Below are positions 22,914 to 34,800 of a DNA stretch of 64,000 nucleotides, piece after piece (within the stretch, counting starts at the first letter, position 1; every line of letters begins with the position of its first letter). Origin of the DNA: Scalesia atractyloides (taxonomy: Eukaryota > Streptophyta > Magnoliopsida > Asterales > Asteraceae); the NCBI GenBank assembly GCA_947069175.1, contig CAMTDV010000022.1, positions 34,535,476 to 34,599,475 on the forward strand, read 5' to 3'. A program made the translations under genes and the position numbers. The notes under the pieces are model-generated. The model made no database searches. It was not told the DNA's origin and worked only from the letters and a program-made list of their open reading frames with translations.

Positions 22914-25632
22914 TGTCACACCCAGGATTTCCAACCCAAATCCATACACCGGTGGGCCCATGTGAGGAGTATCGTGACGTCAGTTGATATCATCATAGTC
23001 AATTAAACACGGCACAACGGAAGTCTTGGAGTAAAATTACTATTACAAACCGAATGTTCAAAAATACAAAATAATAGAAAGGCTCGTAATAGAAGATCCA
23101 CAGGCGGATCATAAATTGTACATGAAAAGAATATAAAACAGACTTTGGGCAGATTTAGGATTTGCAAGATCCTCTATTACTACCGAGCACTTCCAGCCTA
23201 TTTTCGTATTGTACCTGCAGTTTAGTCTTTTGAAAATACCTCAGCTTTCGCTGGTAAATACACCCAACTGGCTCATTTTGAAAACATTCCAAAAATGTTT
23301 TAAGTGCGTATCAGCACAAAATCCTTTTTATAACTTGGGTTAATTGACCGTCCAACCTTGTTAACAAATATACATGTTTGTCAAGCTAACCAATTAAATA
23401 CTAACGGTCTTTCTTAAGTCATAGACTTAGACCGACTAGCGTACATGATCAAAATGTATAACGCTAGATTAAACGATGATCGGATAGACTGTAGCTTAAT
23501 CCCAACAAGTACTTTGACTTGTATAATATGGATAAACTATAAACTTTCTGGATTTTGAGACTTAAATGACAAGGTTAGACCCGTTTCGGTTAATTTTTCG
23601 TAGACTAGTTACATATGCTTAACCATATCCATATCAGCGAAATCAGGTAACCAGATAAGTCATGGACAAGTTCTATATGCCATTATATTATGAATAAGTT
23701 GTAATATCAGTAGGATATCAACTTATATGCCCGTTAAGGTTTTAAAACGAAGTTTTAAAATCAGTTGGTAACAAATCTTGGTTGGTAAATATGGTTTAAT
23801 ACCATACTATGCGCCGAAACGGCGCTTATGTCGTAAAATGACGATTTGTGCGATGTTTAATGAAAATCGAGCTTAAGGTCAGATTAACATATCTTAGATA
23901 TGTTATTTAATATAACATATCAGTAGGTAAACGATTTATTTTGAAAAGATATGATTAAAACCAATTTATAAGCCACAAGGGCCTTATCGTCATTTATCGA
24001 CATAATACAAGGACTTGTTTATAATCTGGTTTGACATCCCAAATAATCATACTTATGATATTGCATCAGTAGGAAACTCATTCTCAAGTTCATTATCATT
24101 TAAACCTCTTTTATGCAAGAAAGGGCATTTTAGTCAAAATGTCATAATTACGGAACTTGCGCATAAACTCATATTCTGATTATGATCATGTAATATAACC
24201 TCAGAGGGTTATGCTACATTATATTACAATCATAATGCAACTTTAGATCAGTAGCTAACTAATCTAAATCGGATCAGAATCGAAAGTCAAAGCAGAAGTT
24301 AAACTTCATGATTTTCGGTTGCGAACCGACCCTAGAACTGAAATTGACGAGCCGAACATCTTCTTAAATGTTCTAATAATTATTACCAACTTCTTTAAGT
24401 GTCAAAACAGTTTTCATAACCTATATAAGCTCAAATTATATTTTTTTCCAAAAAATGGCATGTTTGACTTTTTGTAATATTTAAACTTTGACCCGTCAAT
24501 TGTTCTAGCAAACATGATCTTCAGGAGGTGCCCTTTATAGGGACTAACACCTACCTTATTACGATCACTTAGCCATATTCGTTACAAACAATGGCTGGAC
24601 CATAATGGTCTTAACTGAAAGTCAAGGCGTTTTCCGTAAAACGCTTGACTTTTGGCTATAAAAGCCTATAAACGAAAATGCAAGAGGAAGGAACACTTAC
24701 AAGTGGTTCCTAGGATGCAATAGAACTAAGTTGGATGCTCCTTTCATTTAGGAACTTCCAGAGGAGGGAGATAGAGTTGTGAATGAGAAAGGTGCAAGTT
24801 CAAATGGTGAACCTTGACACATATTTATAGTTGGAGAGCTTGAAGGAGGTGATGTCATGTGCTAAGGGGTGTAAGAGGAAGCCTACAAGTGTCCTAAAAC
24901 GTGGCATAGTTGTTTGGGAATCCAAAGTTTCGAATACATTGGTTTTTGGCAATTTGTGTAGAGGCCAAGCAATTTTTCTACAGATACAGGTCTCTGGCGG
25001 GCCGCGAGAGGCACAGGCTTGGCCTCTCGCGCCCCGCGAGCGCCCTTAGGCAACTTTCAAAGTTTGACACTTTTAGCCCCTTAACTTATAAAACCTTCTA
25101 AAACACCTTTTAGCATATCTAGCCCTCCGTAACCAATATTTGGCGTACCCGGGAGTATGCCCGGACATTGTCGAGCTCTCGGTTCGTTAAAAGGTCACTC
25201 AGAGGTATAAATTAACATGTTGACACTTTTAAGCCCTCCGTTATCCAACTTACACATTTTTATTGATTAAATCCCTCTCGTCCAACAAATGGGACATATG
25301 AGAGTTAGGACTTCGTAAAGGATCACTCAGAGGCCCACTATAAGCATGTTGACTCCGATGTCACTCAGAGGCTAGGGATGTTGACATATCAGTCATTCAA
25401 AGGCCAAGTTTAAGCATGTTGACATATCAGTCACTCAGAGGCTGTTGTTTAAGCATGTTAACATATCAGTCACTCAGAGGCTTACATTTATGCATGTGGA
25501 CATCAGACATTCACTCAGAGGCTCAGTTTGAGCATGTTGACACCTTTAGTCCCTATTAGTCTTTAATAGACTAAATTAAAAATACAACGCGTGTCACTAT
25601 ACTATTGGACACGATTTTTACGAGGTGTTGCA
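22914..25632 (-). repeat. 5' LTR of the gypsy element
   Basis: TGTCACACC to GTGTTGCA, 2,719 bp. It aligns with the LTR at 12204-15611 but lacks two internal blocks (junctions near 23383 and 23752). The second junction is at a shared 'ttttaaaa', suggesting short-homology deletion. It keeps the U3 repeats (25315-25540) and the GC-rich inverted repeat (24991-25040). Many substitutions separate the copies. Confidence 0.9.
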
Positions 25633-25867
25633 ATTTTCTTTTGACCATTCTCTCCGATTGGAGCGGTATATTCTTCTTCAATCGAATACCAACAATCCAG
25701 ATAGTTGGCATGTACCCAAGTCTCAAACCTTTCGTGCCAATCTTTATAATCGTCCATACTCATAAGCTTTGGTGGCTTTGTCATTGTTCCTATCTCGTTG
25801 TCTAAATTTAGATTTTGAACCACCGTTGTAGGATTTGTAGCAAACACATTATATAATTCGTTTTCCA
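25633..25867 (-). pseudogene. Start of a copia gag, cut off by the gypsy LTR
   Basis: The ATG at 25867 opens MENELYNVFATNPTTVV, then PPKLMSMDDYKDWHERFETW and YLDCWYSIEEEYTAPIG. The 'PKLMS.DDY..W..RFE.W' pattern is the common N-terminus of plant copia gag proteins. The reading runs straight into the gypsy LTR at 25632. The frame also extends upstream without a stop, but the methionine of MENELY is the likely start because the pattern begins there. A partial gag; it may or may not belong with the copia pol at 7982-12203. Confidence 0.7.
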
Positions 25868-26353
25868 TTGTACCGACAGTTTCGTACAGATGTAGAAAGT
25901 TGGTGCGAGAGTATTTCGTGCGGATGTACTTGAAACAGGTTGAAAATATCCCTTTGGTGCGGATGTAGCCTTTGTGTGAACCTAACACAAAAACAAACAA
26001 AAATGGTTTACGTTCGTGCAAAGGTAACCTTTTCAAACGAATGAGCTTTACTTCCATACAAATATGAAAATTTCAATTGAATTTTTTCTTCCTTGCGGAA
26101 GGGCCTCTTTCATACGAGAGTGAAAGTTCAAGTTTTCTCATTTTTGACATTTTGAACATGATTTTGATTGAGTCTTAGTCTAAATTTTCAAAGGGCTTTG
26201 TTAAAAAATGTGTTTTTTATATTCCTCGAAAAAATCAGTCCATTTTGACGGTTAGATTTGTGAGAAATGAAGAAAATTAGTAGAAAAGAAGTCTTCAATG
26301 TCTTGATCTTATTGAATTGTATCAGATATTAGCCTCCAAGATCTGATACCACT
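25868..26353 (-). other. Copia 5' leader with primer-binding site
   Basis: Untranslated leader between the gag start and the 5' LTR. A primer-binding site TGGTATCAGAT (minus strand, 26341-26351) matches the start of the initiator Met-tRNA site for ten bases and sits two bases from the LTR. The leader has several short imperfect copies of 'cttccttgcggaagg'-like and 'cgtgc(g/a)aaagg'-like words. Confidence 0.7.
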
Positions 26354-26715
26354 TGTGAGGACCGTTTTCCATATGAATAGCTTAGGTAATATATTTTAAC
26401 CTAATCCAAATTGTGCGGAATCCAATTTTAGTTAGGCGACAACACAAGATTACTTAATTTTTCACTTTTTCATTAACTTGTCAACATTTACAATCCTGAA
26501 AACAAACTGAAAGAGCTTCCTCGTCTGATCAGCAAAATCTATCTAACACTAAATCCACACATCTATTTATACACATAAAATCTACCTTCGTGCTCCGCGC
26601 GGATGCGTACTTCCGTACGAAAGTAACATTACAACGCATAAAACATAATCTAACAATTATAACCTATTACATGACACGACTCGATGATGTAGGCAACAGA
26701 TATAGTGCATCAACA
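26354..26715 (-). repeat. 5' LTR of a copia element
   Basis: 362 bp, TGTGAGGACC to GCATCAACA on the plus strand; in element sense it begins TGTTGATGCAC. It has a TATA box, TATAAATAGA, on the minus strand at 26562-26571. No matching 3' LTR is found in the window, in particular not at the left end of the copia element at 7227, so the two parts may come from different elements. Confidence 0.75.
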
Positions 26716-27090
26716 ACTTGACTGGTTGGCGGAATCAAACGGTCAAACCTGATTACTAGAACAGAACAAAGATGAAAAAATTATTAAGATGAACAAGAAG
26801 ATGATAATCAAACTGAACTTGCATACAATGATTTATCTGATACAAGTTCTAAGTTCTGTAAGAAAACAACTTAACCAACAACCTAAACCAGTAGGCTAAC
26901 ATATGTATTTATAGGGGAGCTAAGCCCAAGATTCCCCCTAAACCCTAGCCCAATTCGCCACCCAAGCCCCAAATGCAAAAATAACAACAAGCCCATTCCA
27001 CTAAACTATCTAATAATGTATAAAACTTCAAGGACCCACACACTTAGCAGGTTAGTTGAATATTGTTACTATTTTTTTATTTAATAAGTT
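26716..27090 (-). repeat. Probable fragment of another LTR or promoter region
   Basis: No ORF. On the minus strand, CCTATAAATA (26906-26915) is followed downstream by a leader-like sequence, and upstream lies a 'gggctagggttt' word common in plant LTR promoters. It looks like part of a retroelement LTR, but no boundaries or partner copy can be shown. Confidence 0.35.
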
Positions 27091-27559
27091 TAAACATGTT
27101 TTAAGGTTTTAGCACAATTATTTTTCTAAAATAAAAAACTGTGATTTTATGCGGTTTAAGTTGTTAGTACATATTTGATGATCTTCTCATCTTAACATGC
27201 AAAAGGTTTTTTTTTGTATGGATTTTTCGAATTTTTACATGAAAATATTTATAGTTCGTGTATATGTTATCAAGATTTGCTTATTTTTTTTGTCCAGATT
27301 TATTGTTTTCAGGTTTTTTTATAGCATGTTCATGTTTTTCATTCATGGTTGTTTGTATTCCAATAATTTTTTGAATAATTACAATATTTAGGTTCTAGAT
27401 CTTTCAAAGTTTCCTCAATGGTTGTTAAAGATGAAAAATATTGACACTTCAATTATTATTATTATTGTTGTTGTTGTTGTTATATAATGCATTTTTTAGT
27501 TGTGATGACAGTTTTCTGCAAATATTAATCCAAAGAAAATAAATCCCAGTTTTTTGAAA

Positions 27560-27745
27560 TTTGTCGATGATCCAAAATCGTTCTACTTGGTATGTTACAT
27601 TATTTCTGATTGTATTTACTTTTATTAAGCTTGATAATTCTTATGATATGTATAATCTGAATTTTTAGTATATTCTTTCACAGACAATACCAAGGGATTT
27701 TGCAGCCGACCTATATGAAGATAATGTGTCTTATGGTTAGTCGAT
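27560..27745 (+). pseudogene. B3-domain-like gene fragment
   Basis: Two short exon-like pieces: the first ends NPSFLKFVDDPKSFYL before a GT near 27591, the second follows an AG near 27685 and reads TIPRDFAADLYEDNVSYG before GTTAG. Joined, they resemble the start of a plant REM-type B3 DNA-binding domain (FxKFxxxPxSFxxTIPxDFA). The rest of the B3 fold and an upstream start are not visible. Probably a fragment or one piece of a long-intron gene; weak support. Confidence 0.35.
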
Positions 27746-28379
27746 CCAAATTCCTTAAATATATGTTAAGTATATATAAATAAATAGATTTTCTAACTAA
27801 TGAGATGTTTTATGTTTTATATTTTCAATTAATTTTTGTTTTCAATGTTCTTATGTTAAATTTAGATAGATTCAAAAATATTTGAAATTTTATAAAATAG
27901 TTTTTGTTATTTTTTCATGTTTAATGATTTATACTAAGTAAATGTTAACAATTCTTTTTTTATTTTTCTACTACATTCATTGCATTGTCTAAATAATTAC
28001 CATATTCGTTATTATTTTTGAAATTTGAAATATGTTTATTTATGGCCGATTTCTAAATCAATTTTTATCAATCTTTAATGTGTAATTATCATTTATTAAC
28101 TTTCTAATTTAACAATCTTATGACTTAAACTTATTTTATTTGTTTATTGTCGAATATAAAAGATTTTATTATGGTGGTAATATAATTATAGAGCAAATTA
28201 AGACCAATCAAATTATTATTTTACTAACTTTTAATTTTAAAGCGTAGATGTTTTATTATATTAAACACATTGTTATTGAATATTTACTTATGTATATTTT
28301 TGAAAATTCTTTAGTTATAATTTTACTCATTTTATACTTTATTAGATAACCAAAAAAATAATCATTCACATTTATTTCT
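27746..28379. other. AT-rich stretch, no gene seen
   Basis: Very AT-rich with no coding signal. It could be an intron joining the B3-like and RPA-like pieces, but nothing in the sequence proves this. Confidence 0.4.
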
Positions 28380-28830
28380 TTGTAACGTAAACAAATTCAA
28401 GACATTCATTCGCGTGCAATATTGTACTGGTACTGTGACTTTGACCCTGTTTGATTACGAAGCCTATAAGATTCTCAAGAAATCCGTAAAAGAACTTTTA
28501 GCAACACAAGGTGAGGTAAATTTTATTTACAACTTTGTCATTAAAACTATTTCGTTATCTTATGTATTCATATTTTACTCATATTGTAGGTGTTCAATTC
28601 TAGAAGGATTCTCAAACCATATCAGAATCATTTGGTGTTCCTATGTTGGAACTTCAATGCCTATATCTAATGCTATTCATAGCAATGACAAATCATCATC
28701 CTCTTGTGAAGTTAAGCGTAAACTTCGTGAAGGCTATGAGGAAGACGACTCAAAAAATTGTTCTTCAATGAAACGTCGTATTAGAGATGAAAAAGATGAA
28801 GCCGAGGCTGATGGACTTGGCAAACTTTGA
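28380..28830 (+). pseudogene. Replication protein A-like OB-fold fragment
   Basis: An exon-like piece reads GTVTLTLFDYEAYKILKKSV followed by KELLATQGE (about 28428-28515) before GTAAAT. It resembles the 'GT..F.LFD.EA..LL..S..EL' block of the RPA1 C-terminal OB fold, also seen in plant RPA-like proteins and Helitron-encoded RPA. After an AG near 28589 comes a second piece ending in a charged tail (VKRKLREGYEEDDSKNCSSM; KRRIRDEKDEAEADG) and a stop at 28830. The parts between are out of frame. Likely a decayed RPA-like gene or Helitron cargo. Confidence 0.4.
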
Positions 28831-29313
28831 TTCCAAAGATGGAGAAGTGGTGTGTTTTGTTATATTTCATTTTTATGAAGTGTTTTTAAGAGATGTTGAT
28901 GTTATTTGTTTCACATTGTGGTGCATTTGAATGTTTTCGTTGATTTATAATTTTTTTGAACACAATAAAATGTTTGTTATAATTTGAGTTATGTGTTTAT
29001 TGGTCATATTTGTTTTTAAAACTATTTATACAAATATGTAAATAGATTTATGTTAATAGTCAAACCTAACATTAATAATGTGCCGTATTTATTACTTATT
29101 AGTTATGACTTAATTTTAAGTATTTTTATGGAGTCGTTTACTATGTTGATAAACATTTTTTAATATATGTTCTTTTACAAATTTTGTCAATTAAATTAAA
29201 ATTTATCTTAACTACAACTGATAATAGAAAACAATTATAAAACAATATAACATTTGAAAATATTTTTTTCTATTTTATTTAATGACATAATTAGATTAAT
29301 ATAAATTAATTTA
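28831..29313. other. AT-rich stretch, no gene seen
   Basis: Strongly AT-rich, with no ORF, RNA gene or repeat boundary that I can support. Confidence 0.4.
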
Positions 29314-29354
29314 ATAGGCCCGTGTGCTTATAACAATAATCCCATTATCTAATA
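29314..29354 (+). repeat. Left copy of a 41 bp direct repeat
   Basis: Contains 'ataggcccgtg' and 'ataacaataatc' and ends 'aata'. It matches 30432-30472 with about four or five mismatches. The two copies bracket 1.1 kb of less AT-rich DNA. Confidence 0.6.
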
Positions 29355-30431
29355 CTCCCCGCAGCCATGGCGGGAGTAAACGAGACACTAAGACTAGAAA
29401 AAAAAAATTAAGATAAACATGCTTCGATCGACTCAAAATTCAAACTTTTACCAACAAATCCATATTGTGTTGCTATCCATAATTTGTTTGACTGTGCCAT
29501 CCATAATTTGCTTGCTTCTGCCATCCATACTCTTCAAAAAAATGTATAGCAATGGACCATAGTCCTGGTCTACAAAAGTAGGTGATTGTGTGGCTGAATT
29601 TGACATGATTGATCTTAAAAAAATAACACCAATTCTGTTGGAACTACGCGACAATAGCTCATTGATTCTTGGTTCCTGTAATGAGAAACACGAGACAACT
29701 GGCGACCGTAGTCGTCTGGCAGTGTGTCGAGGCTAGAAGGCAGCGGTCACTTGCATCAGTAGATTAAGAGATGAGATCTGAAGATGTAAAATAATAAAAG
29801 AAAGCAAGGCCGGTGACCATGGTCAAGTGGCGGTCTCTTGGATCCGTAGATCAAGAGATAAGATCCATAAATCTAAAAAGAAAACAAATAATCTAATCAA
29901 ACCGTCATTTCAGATCGGTGGACAGGACTGTGGTCCTTGGTGCGACTAAAACACCGATAATATAAAAAAACAAGAAATAAAGGGAGTAACCGTTGTAACT
30001 TAGGAGCCGTAATTCAGGAACGAAGAAAAGAACGATGGTGAATGAGAAACCAAATCAATCGTGGCGTGAACAAAGACCCAATTAGTGACAACAATAAATT
30101 TCAAGAGCTACTTGCTGAAACAGTAGCCGCCACACAATGAAGTGGACGAAAATCAAATCAACAGCCTTCGTGAGGCGGTAGGATAGCAACCATAAACTAG
30201 CCAAAAAAAACCAATTACGTGAAGCACCAAGAAGATGAGGCAACTGAGGAGACATCGACCGTCGTTAATGGACCACAATACCAGATAATAATCGAAAACG
30301 GATGTTTGCAGCTTGGATCTTGTATGGATAACGCAGCTTTATTTGAACGGGAAACTAAAAATAGAAACGAAACTGAGAAAAAAAAACAAAGGTTGGACAG
30401 GGCGGTTCGAAACGTAAACCCTAGATACCTG
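29355..30431. other. 1.1 kb segment between direct repeats, no gene identified
   Basis: There is no convincing ORF. It has two related sub-stretches near 29700-29800 and 29815-29900 ('gatcaagagataagatcc'-like words and a 'ggtcaagtggcggtct'-like word), suggesting an internal duplication. It could be a small non-autonomous retroelement or other dispersed repeat; boundaries are only the 41 bp repeats. Confidence 0.35.
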
Positions 30432-30472
30432 ATAGGCCCGTGGGCTCATAACAATAATCTCATTATCCAATA
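30432..30472 (+). repeat. Right copy of the 41 bp direct repeat
   Basis: Partner of 29314-29354, same orientation. Confidence 0.6.
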
Positions 30473-31874
30473 GTCAGGTAGTCTTTTTATTTGTGGTATA
30501 CATAATTTAAATGGTCCAGTCTCATTAATTTGTTTAATACAAGGTAATCGCATTTAATGGATAAACGAGTCTTGATAGTTTAATAGATAAACAAGTCTTG
30601 ATAATTTTGTTTTCTTCAAATTACCAAGTCTTTCTACACTGTGCTTGGTAGGCATGTTCTTTAGCGTCAATCTTTGTCGTTAGCAAGTCCCTTTCGATAG
30701 CAACCTTGTCTTCAACAGTAGTAACCTTAACCTCCTATAAGATACTTTGGTACAAACAATTATTGATAGGATAGGATCATCTTTTGGTGCGAATTGTTCT
30801 TCCATAGCAAGTGACTTGTCTTTTCTAATAAGTTTTGTATATACTACGTACTCCTACTTCTCTATTTAAAATTCCTTCTTAGAAATACAAGTATTACTTA
30901 TTTCTCCTACTTTGTCTATTTATAATTGGCATACATCCCTCTTAAAAAAAACATTATCAACAAATATTTAAATTACAACACAAAACTTACAAGAAGAGTA
31001 CTAATTATTGTGTTTTCTAAACAAAATTCATGCCATTTGTATCATTGGGACTAATGTATAGAATAGAAGCTTCCAAATCATGACTTCAGAAGCCAACAAG
31101 TTTGACATAAAAAGTCAACACGTATATGCTCTTATTTCTCAAATTTCGATTCAACCGTGAATCAAATCATTATGAGCCATAAAGTTCTCGAAACTACACA
31201 TGAAACAAAAATAAAAAGTACTTGTTTACGCCAAAAACCGCCGACCTATTCCCGTCAAACGTGTTTTTCTGGGCGAATTATCCCATTCTATGTAAACCAT
31301 CTATTAACAAGTATGCATGTTGTTTAATTCAAACGCTTTAATTATCAACCCGAGTGGGGAAAGAGCGAAGAAATTATATTTTTTTTCTGCATGTGTGTAA
31401 GTGTTGTGTTGTATATTACTCAGAAACTGAGAAACCTCAAGTTTTGAATGAGAAATCATATGCCTGAAACAAGAATCTTTGTCAGAAGCGAAGTTGACTT
31501 TTTGAGGTCAAACCGACTAAACTTCTGACGTTCATTGCCATCTTCCACTTGAGGATGATTTGGTCCGTCTCACCCAACACGAGTTTGTTCTCTGTTATAC
31601 CAAGTTTAAGATCATTAGCGTTAAAATGAAAATCAGAAATGTTATGACTTTGGAGGTCAAATAACCTAAACATCGAGTCTAAAACTTGACAAAAACTTTA
31701 ATTTATAAGAAAAATTTAAAATGCGAGAAATCAATAACCAAGGTTCTCAAGGGAAAACTTTATGCTAAAACAATGAGGTCTTTTCGAAGTCAAATAGGCT
31801 AAGTTTGACTCAAAAGTCAAATTTAACATTAATGTCAAAAGTCATATCAATTATGAAATTTGAAGTAAAAGATT
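30473..31874. other. Intergenic, 3' flank of the SFH-type gene
   Basis: No gene seen. The part nearest the gene (31400-31874) probably holds its 3' UTR, and possibly a further short exon if the splice donor at 31883 is used, but no clear terminal exon or polyadenylation signal stands out. Confidence 0.4.
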
Positions 31875-34800
31875 TCAACTTACATTAATAGCATCCCCTC
31901 TTAGGGTCTCTATGGACTCCTCGAGTTCCATTTGTTTTGAAGCTGTAGCAAATAACGCCTACAAAGCAAAACCAGCGTTAGCAAGCTACACACTATTGTC
32001 GGATCTTTTAAAGTCTTCATAACTTATTAATATACGACTAGAAAAACTACTTTCAAAAAAAATTCCTTTATTTACATATGTTTGACGTGTAAGTCATAAC
32101 TAGATTTTTTTCAATTCGACCCATTTGATCAGTTGAAAGATCAAACATAACCCAGATCGACCCGTTCATAAAACAAAAAATAAAAATAATTACTTTTTTA
32201 GTCTTTTGCAAATCATACTCCATTGATCTTATACGATTCATCGATTCAGCGAGCATTTCCTCTTTTTCTTGTGGAATTCTTGACGGCTTACTTGAAAGCT
32301 CAGCCACCATTGCTTCTAATTGTTTCAACTTCTCCTCACACGGGTGCAAAATATCTTTTTCTACGGGACTGGAAGCATTCACAAACTGCTGTATGTTTTT
32401 CTCGTTGCTAAATGACTTGATAATGTTTCTTGTCAAAAAATTCACCAACCCAAAAGAAGGAAGAAATATGTAGGTTAAAACTTTGTACGGAAAGCCAAAA
32501 ACTTTATTCACAGTGGATTCTTCCATCGTCATTCTTGATATTGTCAAATCATCTGGTCAAATAGTTAACAATGGTTAGAAAGACTGTACTAATATACTAT
32601 AATTCTATAACTAGAGGTCCAAATGATATTCTTTTAATAAACCAGTATAATAAACAACATAAAATATTATTGTAACAATATTTCTTTTGTAATCAAACTT
32701 AACAATATAATATATAAAAAAATGTTTAATAACCCGCACTAAAAATTATCCATTTTGACCCGTTATCCAACCCATTTCCCGTCTGATGTAAAATACGCAC
32801 AAGGATCACTTACTTCTGGGAGTAACATCAATCTGAAAACTGGAAACTACTTGTTCAACTCTTGTTTCGTTAGAAACAGGTATGTTGACCGAACTCTACA
32901 AGAGAACAAGATAAAAAATAATTCAATTAGTGCATTGTCTAGTTATTTAAATCCAAAATATGACAACTATTATTATAGGGCAAAAGTAAAGGGTGAATAG
33001 GTCATTTTAGTTCTATTATTAACAAGTTTTTTATTGGAGAAAAAACATGAAACTTGGAACTAATTATTCCTAAATAACCAGAAACTAAAAATTGTGATGT
33101 CAGGCCAAAAAAATCAGATAACGAGTTCCATAACACATACCCTAAGATTGAGAGACATTGATCTTCTTGGAACATGAGTTTGAAAGCCCACTAGATCCCC
33201 AGATATTTTACGGCTTGTACTCTGAAACAAAAGAAAGTAAAATGTCAGCAAAATAACCAAAAACACCTGACAAGAAATTTTTACAAGTTAAAAAAATTGT
33301 ATAGCAGCCACTGCACCTGAGAAACAATTGACTTGACTTGTAAATTAGAATCATCAAAAAAGCTACCATTTTTCTCTGTATCTTTTCCCTATTGATTACT
33401 GCAACAAGAATCCAAACAATTGAAAACATGCACCCATTTTGTATAAAAACATGGGTTGTTTCTCTTAAAAATGGCCCATATGTAGAAAATTAGCTAAAAA
33501 AGAAACGAGTCAAACAGGTCAAAAGTCAACTAACTTGATTTCAAAAAAAAAGTTTGACATATTGACCTAAACGGCCCACTTTGACGTGCATACATACCTT
33601 CATTAATTCTGGATCATGCCAAGGACCCTTGTCTGACCTCAAGCATCCACCTTCATTAGAACATGAACAACTTCCGCCAAGAAAATCCGGTAATTGGCTA
33701 TAATAAATTCAAAAAATCTTATAATTCTAATCAAACATAAGTTTTATGCTTCAAAGGAAAGAGAAAAAAAAGGCAAACCTTGAATCGATAACTTCCAACA
33801 GTTTGCTCTGATACTTGTTGCCAAGAACCTATAAATACTCATAAATCAAATCAAAATTCAACATTGCATGAAACCCAAACGTCGGATGGATCTTGGTAAT
33901 CTTACATGTATCTTCGAGGTTGTTCTTGGATCAAGAAATCCTTTCACCGTATTCCATACTAATTTGAATCCGTTACCAGCATTGACAATGAACATCTGAT
34001 GTAGAGTCTGATTAACCAAAATTTAAATAAATAAAAAATAGAAGAGGGATCAGAAACACTGCACACGTGAACAAAACTAGTCTTAGTAATAGGGATCAAT
34101 GTTAGCACCTCAGGAAAGTTATCTCCATCTATTTTTTGCATGCGCATTAACAAATCATGTGCAACTTTACCAAAACTCATCCAGTTCTACAAAACGAGAC
34201 AATTAAGAATTATTGAACTAAAAATAAAGGTCGCTTGTCACTCATGATCGACTCGTGCCAAAAGCTCGAATCAAGCCAAGCTTAAATGAGCTCATGCCCA
34301 AGCCAAAAATAAGCTTGTTTATTAAACAAGCCCAGGCCCGAGCTTCAGAGTAGGCTCGCTAGCCGGTTATTCATATAACTTGTATATAATGTATTGAATA
34401 TATATTTACATAATAACAAGTATAAACCATAATAACTGAATAATATATATCATATTAAATACAAAAACGGTAATTATAAATGTATACAATAGAAGGCATA
34501 AAACAAGCTAACCATTCCGTGAACGTCCAATATGGTGGTGCAGGAATCGATATGTCTTCTAGCTGCAACGGAACATGCTGGGAATTTTTCAGAAAACGCT
34601 TTCTCGAAACCTTGTACGTGGTATCTTAAAAACCTGTCAACTGTGGTGACATTCATAAGCTTACTGGGGTCCACTTTTCCTAATCGTTCAAAATAAACAG
34701 GCCGTCCCTCTTTGTCCACACCATGATAGCCATGAGGATAGTAGCTTAGAACCTCTTCATATTCATCATATACAAAATCCTGCACATCACAATTGCATAA

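Larger units (their letters stand above)
12204..25632 (-). mobile_element. Ty3/gypsy retrotransposon with two LTRs, minus strand
   Basis: Complete outline of 13.4 kb: 5' LTR (22914-25632), primer-binding site (22898-22910), proline-rich ORF (21680-22744), tandem arrays (20338-21105), gag (about 18990-20052), protease, RT, RNase H, integrase with chromodomain-like tail (15612-18990), purine tract, 3' LTR (12204-15611). RT before integrase marks Ty3/gypsy. Flanks differ (AAACA left, ATTTT right), so no 5 bp target-site duplication survives; this suggests recombination or a flank deletion. LTR divergence plus frameshifts indicate an old, inactive copy. Confidence 0.9.

Noticed and set aside
30219..30473. 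84-residue plus-strand ORF
   Set aside because: Low-complexity, no domain, no neighbours supporting a gene.
34190..34512. Separate repeat element in an SFH-type intron
   Set aside because: The intron has repetitive-looking 'aagctcg' and 'gcttgtttattaaacaagc' words, but no ends or second copy could be shown.
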